This document shows positions 34,276-39,641 of a stretch of 39,641 nt of DNA, one piece after another (position 1 is the stretch's first letter; each line of letters opens with the position of its first letter). The notes under the pieces were generated by a model that saw nothing but the letters and a program-made list of their open reading frames with translations, was not told the origin of the DNA and ran no database searches. Source of the DNA: Gemmatimonadales bacterium UBA7835 (lineage in GTDB: Bacteria; Gemmatimonadota; Gemmatimonadetes; Longimicrobiales; Gaopeijiaceae); the NCBI GenBank assembly GCA_002500925.1, contig DLTN01000124.1, forward strand, positions 1-39,641. Direction: 5' to 3'. Made by a program: the position numbers and the translations under genes.

Positions 34276-34779
34276 GTGAAAAGAGGACCTCAAAATCGAC
34301 AGGTGATGTTGTCGTCGGAAGATTTTCGAACTATCGAGGTGGCTCGGGCAGAGCTTAAAGAAGCGCAGGTGCCGCGAAACGCGCGCCGACTGGCATGGCT
34401 ATGGACGATCGCGGGGGTAGTCCTTTTCGTCGCATGGCCTCAACTGCTTAGAGTAATCCCAGCACTCTCGTTCTTCACCCCGTTTGCGATGTTGGTTGCG
34501 TTTGTGGGAGCGATTGGTGGCCCATTCGTTACCGTATTCGGTTGGCAATCTTCAAGACATGGATCGAGCGTCGCCGTTGAAGTTGCACTTCGTGTGCTTG
34601 AGGATCAGGATTCGGACCGTGGGGAGCAGCTTCGTGCTGCCGTGGTCCTTGTGACGCATGCCCCCGCTGCCCGGGCTTCCTCGCCCGTGTGGGACACTGA
34701 TCTGGTATCGGAGGTCGAGATGTATATGGATACGAGAAGAGAAGATTCTGGTCCGGAGAGCGGCGGGATCGTGGAGTAG
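34276..34779 (+). CDS. Small membrane protein of unknown function
   Basis: A 167-residue protein with two predicted helices at about 42-60 (AWLWTIAGVVLFVAWPQLL) and 66-90, forming a hairpin, flanked by a basic/acidic N-terminal part and a hydrophilic C-terminal domain of about 75 residues with 'VAVEVALRVLEDQ' and 'LRAAVVLVTHAPAAR'. I do not recognise the family. The start is GTG at 34276, with GAGGAAGG about ten bases upstream. It is divergent from the zinc-ribbon/qhp unit (137 bases between) and convergent with the TPR gene. Confidence 0.65.
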   Translation: MKRGPQNRQVMLSSEDFRTIEVARAELKEAQVPRNARRLAWLWTIAGVVLFVAWPQLLRVIPALSFFTPFAMLVAFVGAIGGPFVTVFGWQSSRHGSSVAVEVALRVLEDQDSDRGEQLRAAVVLVTHAPAARASSPVWDTDLVSEVEMYMDTRREDSGPESGGIVE

Positions 34780-34810
34780 GGCGAATAGCGCAGACTATCG
34801 CCACTAAACT

Positions 34811-34850
34811 CTCCGGGGTGGGATCACTTTGGAGCGACCCCACCCCAGAG
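34811..34850. terminator. Stem-loop between convergent genes
   Basis: CTCCGGGGTGGG and CCCACCCCAGAG pair over 12 bases with one C-A mismatch around a 16-base loop that can itself add two pairs. It is centred in the gap between the small membrane protein and the TPR protein, so it can terminate both. There is no marked T run. Confidence 0.65.
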
Positions 34851-34862
34851 CTAAGCGTTTCG

Positions 34863-36464
34863 CTAGAAGATCGGCCCTCTTAGGTAAGTGTCTGATCTGG
34901 CCCAGGCTTCTCGGAACTCGGCGTGGACCTCGTCCGCCTCTTCGGTCTTGCCTTGCGAGCGCAGTGCTCGCTCAAGCCCGAAGAGCGACCATCCATTATT
35001 CGGATGCTTGGAAAGCTCGTGCCGGAAGGCCTCCTCCGCTTCTTCATATCGGCCCACTTCTTGTAACGCGTCACCGAGCCACGTGTATATCGAGAATGGG
35101 AGAGGCTCAGGCTCATCATACCGTAGCCCATCCTCCAGCTCCCCCCCTGCACGTAGTAGGCTAATCGCCTCTTCGACCTCGCCGTTCGCGCGGAGAATCT
35201 CACCCTTGAGAATCGCACCTACGACCCCTAGCAACTGTGTTGCGGAGTGGCCACGGAAGTTGTCGTCTGGATCCTCTTCTAGGGCAGTTTCTATGAGGTG
35301 CATGTACCAGCGTGCAGTACCTTCATCCCCCATCCGCAGGTGCGCGTAGCCTTTTCCGAAGTCATAAAGGCCGCGGAAGACAGTCCCTTCTGGAGCCTCT
35401 TGTAGTTCAATGATATCCTGGAAACGCCCGAAACGAACCATCGTCAGAGCTTCGTAGAACGTGGCTCCGTCCATGAGGTTGGCATAATCGCGACCCGCTT
35501 GAATCGCGACGGCGCCCTGGCCGTCATTTGAAGCGGCGAAAAGCAGCATGTGCAGGTTATGTGACGGATAGATAGCGAAGCCATCACCGTAAGCCGCCTT
35601 TAGATCGGAATGCCATGCTTCGGTGTTGCCCCTGACTGCGTCGCCCCATCGGCCGACCCGGTTGTACGTATGCGACGGCATATGCTGGATATGGCTGGCA
35701 CCGGGAATCGACTGGCCGAGATGGTCCGCGCATGCCTCCGCTAGGCTAGGCTCCTGTGTTGGCTCGGTTGCATGGATATATAGGTGGCATGTGCCAGGGT
35801 GAGTGATGTCCTGTTCAAGGACAGATTCTAGCACGCGGTGTATCTCCTGCACCTCCGGATTAGCAATGTCCCACCTACCGCGTCGCGGCTGTAGGAGCAT
35901 AAGCGATTCACCGGCTAAGAAGCCGATGTCCAGATCATTCGGATACTGCTCAAAGAGATCGTTGGCCACCTCGGCCCATGTTTCGTCGAGTGAACGGCGC
36001 TTGTCAGGGTCATGTTCTTGCTCATAGCGAACCGCTAACGCTTCGATCATCTCTCGTTCTATTTCCGACGCATTGCTATCAGAAAGCTCGAGCGACTTTT
36101 GAATCGCCGCGTAGGCGCGCGGAGCATCTGGTGCTGTCATGGGTCCGTTCAGGTAAGAGCCCCATGCCCATGCTTCGCCGAAGTAGCACATGGCACAACT
36201 AGGATCGAGCTTCCAGGCCTCACGGAATGAGCGAGCTGCGAGGTTCGGATCGAAGGCGTACATCAACTGTATGCCCTGATCGAAAAAGCGTTGAGCCTCT
36301 GAGGACGTGGTCGTGATTTCTCTATGAAATTCACCTAGGCCGCGCCCATCGTGGTGCATAGGCATGGGCTCGTCGAATCCGGCTGGGAACTCAAGATCTT
36401 GCGCCGCTAAGGGCGCAGCTACGAGTGTCGCCATGAAGACTGAAGCGACAATATGTGCGCGCAT
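34863..36464 (-). CDS. Exported tetratricopeptide-repeat protein
   Basis: A 533-residue secreted protein with a signal peptide (about 1-21, ending APLAAQ). TPR-like helices run through most of the sequence: 'AQRFFDQGIQLMYAFDPNLAARSFREAWKLDPSCAMCYFGEAWAWG' at the start, and 'YTWLGDALQEVGRYEEAEEAFRHELSKHPNNGWSLFGLERALRSQGK' near the end. In the middle two His-rich segments, CHLYIHATEP and HIQHMPSHTYNRVGRW, are conserved in a family I recall from environmental bacteria as TPR proteins of unknown role. They might bind a metal or cofactor. The ATG at 36464 has GGAG nine bases upstream. Confidence 0.85.
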   Translation of the reverse strand: MRAHIVASVFMATLVAAPLAAQDLEFPAGFDEPMPMHHDGRGLGEFHREITTTSSEAQRFFDQGIQLMYAFDPNLAARSFREAWKLDPSCAMCYFGEAWAWGSYLNGPMTAPDAPRAYAAIQKSLELSDSNASEIEREMIEALAVRYEQEHDPDKRRSLDETWAEVANDLFEQYPNDLDIGFLAGESLMLLQPRRGRWDIANPEVQEIHRVLESVLEQDITHPGTCHLYIHATEPTQEPSLAEACADHLGQSIPGASHIQHMPSHTYNRVGRWGDAVRGNTEAWHSDLKAAYGDGFAIYPSHNLHMLLFAASNDGQGAVAIQAGRDYANLMDGATFYEALTMVRFGRFQDIIELQEAPEGTVFRGLYDFGKGYAHLRMGDEGTARWYMHLIETALEEDPDDNFRGHSATQLLGVVGAILKGEILRANGEVEEAISLLRAGGELEDGLRYDEPEPLPFSIYTWLGDALQEVGRYEEAEEAFRHELSKHPNNGWSLFGLERALRSQGKTEEADEVHAEFREAWARSDTYLRGPIF

Positions 36465-36662
36465 CGGTAGTTACTCCAAGCAAGTAAGAATGGTCGCTGA
36501 ATCTGCTCCAGTCGTCGGCTGGCGTCTACTGTGGAGAAGAACTTCGGTGACTAAACCGATGAGATGAACAGGGAAGATCGGCCATCGTAGCTACTGGCCT
36601 CAGGCGCTTTAACGCGACAGGTTGTCGTCGCCGCTTCAAGACTGGAACGAGGAGCCGACTCC
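36465..36662. other. Intergenic region between TPR and soxC genes
   Basis: About 200 bases between divergent genes. It contains the GGAG site for the TPR gene and GAGGAG (spacer about 8 bases) before soxC. I see no clear promoter consensus, repeat or small gene in the rest. Confidence 0.4.
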
Positions 36663-37919
36663 ATGCCAAGTGCTGAAAGTCCCAAACTCTCTCGCCGCAC
36701 GTGGATCACGACAACTTCTGGGGTGATCGCAGCAGGTCTAGTGAAGACCCAGGCGGATGCGATTCAATTGATCGCTCAGGAAGCTCCGACTGATCCAACT
36801 AAGGTTCCGGGTCGACTGGTTTCCGAAATAGGAAGCAGGGCGCCGTCCGAGCAGCCCAAAAGACTCATCAGGGCGCCCGCACTTTCGTCGTCGTCGCGCA
36901 CTCCTCTTGCGGATCTGATGGGAACGATCACGCCAGCGGATTTGCACTTCGAGCGGCACCACGCTGGTATCCCAGACATCCGGTTTGAAGATCACGAATT
37001 GCTCGTTCACGGTATGGTTGAAAGACCGATGGTCTTCCGCATGTCAGAACTCATGCGTTATCCGCAGGTCTCACGAATCCGCTTTCTGGAGTGCTCTGGA
37101 AATGGAGGGGGCGTCTACAATCGCGAGAGGATGCCGACTGAGGTGACGGTTCAGGCTCTCGACGGCTTGTTGAGCACGAGTGAATGGACTGGCGTCGCGG
37201 TATCGACGATCCTGCGCGAGGTCGGAGTCAGGCCTGGAGCAAGCTGGGTTTTAGCGGAGGGAGGGGACTCTGCGGTCATGTCTAGGAGTGTCCCTCTCGA
37301 CAAGGTGATGAAAGACTCAATTCTCGCCTATGGTCAGAATGGGGAGCGTATTCGGCCGGAGCAGGGTTACCCACTCCGCCTCTTCAATCCAGGATATGAG
37401 GGCAATACATCGGTCAAATGGCTTCGCCGAATCGAGGTCACCGATCAGCCTACGCACACTAGAGACGAGACGTCGAAGTACACCGACCCATTGGGAGATG
37501 GGACAGTCCGACAGTTCAGTCTGGTGATGGACGCGAAGTCTGTGATCACTTTTCCCTCCTACCCCTACGTGCTCCCGGATAAAGGGTGGTGGGAGATTCG
37601 TGGATTGGCCTGGTCCGGAAGAGGGAGGGTCACTCGAGTTGAGGTGAGCACCGATGGTGGCAGGAACTGGTCCGATGCAGCTCTAGAGGGGCCGATTCTA
37701 GAAAAGTCTACGGTTCGCTTCCGTCATCTCTTCGATTGGAATGGGCGTGATACTGTCATTCTGAGTCGTGCAACCGACGAGACGGGCTATGTGCAGCCGA
37801 CAGTCGAGCAGCTTTGGGAAGCGCGCGGCACAAGAACGTCTTATCACCAAAACCATCAGCGTGCTTGGAAAATTGCACGAACGGGCGAGGTAACATTCGG
37901 CCTGGGAGACCTCGTATGA
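36663..37919 (+). CDS. soxC: Sulfite dehydrogenase molybdopterin subunit (SoxC-type)
   Basis: A 418-residue enzyme of the sulfite oxidase family. A twin-arginine signal (LSRRTWITTTSG with a hydrophobic stretch after it) shows export after folding. The molybdenum-binding domain spans about 85-275, with the ligand Cys144 in RFLECSGNGG, preceded by 'LVHGMVERPMVFRMSEL', and the 'GYPLRLFNPGYEGNTSVKWLRRIEV' segment typical of SoxC. The C-terminal Ig-like dimer domain (about 285-410) holds 'EIRGLAWSGRGRVTRVEVSTDGGRNW'. SoxC with SoxD oxidises protein-bound sulfur or sulfite in thiosulfate oxidation. Here soxD overlaps by 4 bases (ATGA), confirming the pair, but no other sox gene is nearby. Confidence 0.92.
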   Translation: MPSAESPKLSRRTWITTTSGVIAAGLVKTQADAIQLIAQEAPTDPTKVPGRLVSEIGSRAPSEQPKRLIRAPALSSSSRTPLADLMGTITPADLHFERHHAGIPDIRFEDHELLVHGMVERPMVFRMSELMRYPQVSRIRFLECSGNGGGVYNRERMPTEVTVQALDGLLSTSEWTGVAVSTILREVGVRPGASWVLAEGGDSAVMSRSVPLDKVMKDSILAYGQNGERIRPEQGYPLRLFNPGYEGNTSVKWLRRIEVTDQPTHTRDETSKYTDPLGDGTVRQFSLVMDAKSVITFPSYPYVLPDKGWWEIRGLAWSGRGRVTRVEVSTDGGRNWSDAALEGPILEKSTVRFRHLFDWNGRDTVILSRATDETGYVQPTVEQLWEARGTRTSYHQNHQRAWKIARTGEVTFGLGDLV

Positions 37920-38566
37920 GTCAGTGGTCTAATCGGGGCGCAGACGTCGCAAAACTTTCTGTCGTATCGCTAGTGGCCGTCACATTGATGGTCGCTTGCG
38001 GTGATACGAGTGAGACATTTTCTAGCGGTCAGGTTACTTCTGCCGAAATTGCGATGCCTGGAACGGCATTTGGGCTACCAGCGAACGCGCCTGACCGTTT
38101 TGATTTCGGAGCTGAAGCTTCCGAGCAGCGGGTCGCAATGTGGGACATCGACGTTCGCCCGGATGGAGTGGGGCTCCCAGAAGGGAATGGGTCTGTCCAG
38201 GAGGGTCGGGAGATCTACAATGTTCACTGCGTTGCTTGCCACGGTCTCACTGGAACCGAAGGCCCCAACGATCGATTGGTCGACAGCGAACAGTGGGAGA
38301 ATGTCCCCACCACACGAACTGTAGGGAACTATTGGCCCTATGCTACTACTCTCTACGACTACATTCGCAAGGCGATGCCTCAGCTGACTCCCGGCATACT
38401 AACGGTCGATGAGGTCTATGCCGTCATCGCCTACGTTCTGTGGATGAACGAGATCGTTCCGGAGGACGCAGTGATGGACGCCGAAACTCTACCAGCGGTG
38501 GTTATGCCGGCACGTGACAAGTTTGTTATAGATGATCGAGTCGGAGGAGCTGGGATAGTTCGATAA
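37916..38566 (+). CDS. soxD: Lipoprotein monoheme cytochrome c, SoxD-like
   Basis: A 216-residue cytochrome with a lipoprotein signal (LMVAC, Cys28) and one c-type heme motif, CVACH (Cys105, Cys108, His109), in the context 'EGREIYNVHCVACHGLTGTEGPNDRLV'; a methionine in KAMPQL may be the other heme ligand. It would accept electrons from SoxC. Known Paracoccus SoxD carries two heme domains and is nearly twice as long, so this is a short, membrane-anchored version. The in-frame start at 37814 lies within soxC; the ATG at 37916 that overlaps the soxC stop begins the lipoprotein signal and is chosen. No gene follows on this strand. Confidence 0.88.
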   Translation: MSQWSNRGADVAKLSVVSLVAVTLMVACGDTSETFSSGQVTSAEIAMPGTAFGLPANAPDRFDFGAEASEQRVAMWDIDVRPDGVGLPEGNGSVQEGREIYNVHCVACHGLTGTEGPNDRLVDSEQWENVPTTRTVGNYWPYATTLYDYIRKAMPQLTPGILTVDEVYAVIAYVLWMNEIVPEDAVMDAETLPAVVMPARDKFVIDDRVGGAGIVR

Positions 38567-38615
38567 CGATTAGAGATGGGCTGGTTCCTCGGCACTGCTT
38601 TACATTCGCGCTATA

Positions 38616-39641
38616 TCAGTCTCTGGGTTGTTCGTACCGACTAAGGTCATCGGCCATTTGCGCTGCCATGTAGTTAAGGAGCACTGTGGCAGCGGGCGTC
38701 TGGTTGACATTCCCAATCATGATCGAGTACTCAGGCTCGTTTCCGTCCGCCCCACCGATAGCGGTCAGTATCACTGGATCTCCGGCACGAAATCTCACAA
38801 CGTGAGCCGCCCCTAGTGGTATCGCGGCTTCGAGAGGGGTACCCGATTCTGCAGGGCCGCTCCAGAGGATTTCAGGGGCATTTATGTCGTCGAAGTGAAG
38901 GACATAGCGCGTCTCTGTTCCGAGTGGCTCGTTGAGAGCGGCCCGTATGCCGAACGCAGGCGTTACCGCGAGCGTGGGGTGATCAATAGCAATGCCAAGA
39001 GAATCGTTTATGACGTCATATCGGGCGAGTTCTGCCACTGACATTTGGTCTTTTTCTCTGAAGAGCGGTGAAAAGGAGAGTGATACCGCTACGTTGCCCA
39101 CACGCGCGTAACCAATTGTGCGTCCTCCTCCCAGCTGGCCATCAGCTGTTGGCTGAAGAGGTGAGGGTACAGTCCAGGGTCGCGTCTCTTGAATTTCCCA
39201 TACCGAATCTCCGGTATCCACGAAGCGGAAATCCCTAGCTTCACCCGCTGGCAGAGCTGCTTGTTCGCAGATGGGACCGGAAGCATCCCCGCACGCACCT
39301 AGGACTGCACCTCGTACAAAGATCGCTCCATCGCAGGGTCCGGCGGCTTGGATTAGCGCGGTGTTTGCGGTGAGCACGCTGTCTGCATACTGCTGGACGG
39401 TCGTGAGTGCTTCGGTGATCACAGCTTTTATTGTCTCTCGGCCTGCCTGTCGTTCTGCGAGCACACCACTGTCCTCTGACATTACGTAGCGTTGCGCGAG
39501 TGCGGCGTCAGTGGTGAACCAATTCTGAACGAGGACTTCGGTTTCGTCTGAGGACTCAAATGGCTCGACCATCATCCGGTCTTCCAGTGCGACAGCCTCA
39601 GCGATCTCTCCTAGCCTTGTACCCCGAGTAACTATCGGGGC
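38616..39641 (-). CDS. Unrecognised protein, 5' end beyond window
   Basis: The reading frame is open through the right edge, so only the C-terminal 341 residues are seen and the true start lies outside. Candidate internal ATGs at 39575/39572 are probably not the start because the frame continues with protein-like sequence (RGTRLGEIAEAVALEDR). The visible part has an N-terminal helical segment (about 50 residues), paired cysteines (CDGAIFVRG, GACGDASGPIC) and then an all-beta C-terminal part with 'VRFRAGDPVILTAIGGADGNEPEYSIMIGN'. I do not recognise the family. The missing end prevents judging export. Convergent with soxD, about 50 bases apart. Confidence 0.65.
   Translation of the reverse strand, partial: APIVTRGTRLGEIAEAVALEDRMMVEPFESSDETEVLVQNWFTTDAALAQRYVMSEDSGVLAERQAGRETIKAVITEALTTVQQYADSVLTANTALIQAAGPCDGAIFVRGAVLGACGDASGPICEQAALPAGEARDFRFVDTGDSVWEIQETRPWTVPSPLQPTADGQLGGGRTIGYARVGNVAVSLSFSPLFREKDQMSVAELARYDVINDSLGIAIDHPTLAVTPAFGIRAALNEPLGTETRYVLHFDDINAPEILWSGPAESGTPLEAAIPLGAAHVVRFRAGDPVILTAIGGADGNEPEYSIMIGNVNQTPAATVLLNYMAAQMADDLSRYEQPRD

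Noticed and set aside
34888..35349. 153-residue plus-strand frame under the TPR gene
   Set aside because: Ser-rich shadow of the TPR coding strand, which has a signal peptide and repeats.

Overview
The window looks like a bacterial chromosome segment, most plausibly from a Gemmatimonadota-like or related Gram-negative lineage. The inference rests on many exported hydrolases whose signal peptides end in Ala-Gln-type sites, several S9 peptidases with TolB-like propellers, a class C beta-lactamase-type hydrolase, a CehA/McbA metallohydrolase, Tat substrates and lipoproteins. No rRNA, tRNA or 16S marker is present, so the phylum is a guess. I saw no insertion sequences, CRISPR arrays or phage genes. 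Coding density is high and no gene-free stretch reaches 300 bases.

Left part (1-17000), mostly minus strand: a DUF4399 lipoprotein, a very large secreted M14-type metallocarboxypeptidase, the NAD pair nadA-nadC (quinolinate synthase and nicotinate-nucleotide pyrophosphorylase), two S9 peptidases, a serine hydrolase closely linked to the second S9 peptidase, an FKBP-type prolyl isomerase lipoprotein on the plus strand, and a propeller-PHP metallohydrolase. Most of these act outside the cytoplasm and would suit scavenging of peptides and other organic polymers.

Middle part (17184-25035): an MMPL/RND-type membrane protein, an APC-family permease and an aldo/keto reductase fused to a RidA-like domain run on the plus strand. 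A small unknown protein, a YhbY RNA-binding protein, a Sel1-repeat protein and a Tat-exported FMN alpha-hydroxyacid oxidase run on the minus strand. The oxidase carries an internal CxxCH motif.

Right-centre (25107-34138, minus strand): an apparently complete quinohemoprotein amine dehydrogenase (QHNDH) locus in transcription order qhpG-A-D-C-B-F-E. It encodes three structural subunits (diheme alpha, propeller beta, cross-linked gamma), the radical SAM enzyme that forms the thioether cross-links, the leader protease, the ABC exporter and the flavin monooxygenase for cofactor biogenesis. Four of its gene junctions overlap. All eight cross-link and cofactor residues known from Paracoccus QhpC are present at identical spacing. 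A degenerate FmdB-like zinc-ribbon protein overlaps the start of qhpG. This locus is the most interesting system in the window; it should oxidise primary amines in the periplasm.

Right end (34276-39641): a small two-helix membrane protein, a secreted TPR protein, a soxC-soxD sulfite dehydrogenase pair (Tat molybdoenzyme plus lipoprotein monoheme cytochrome c) without other sox genes, and an unrecognised protein that runs off the window edge. Several starts needed correction, and two genes (nadC and the MMPL-type protein) have no ordinary ATG or GTG start in frame.
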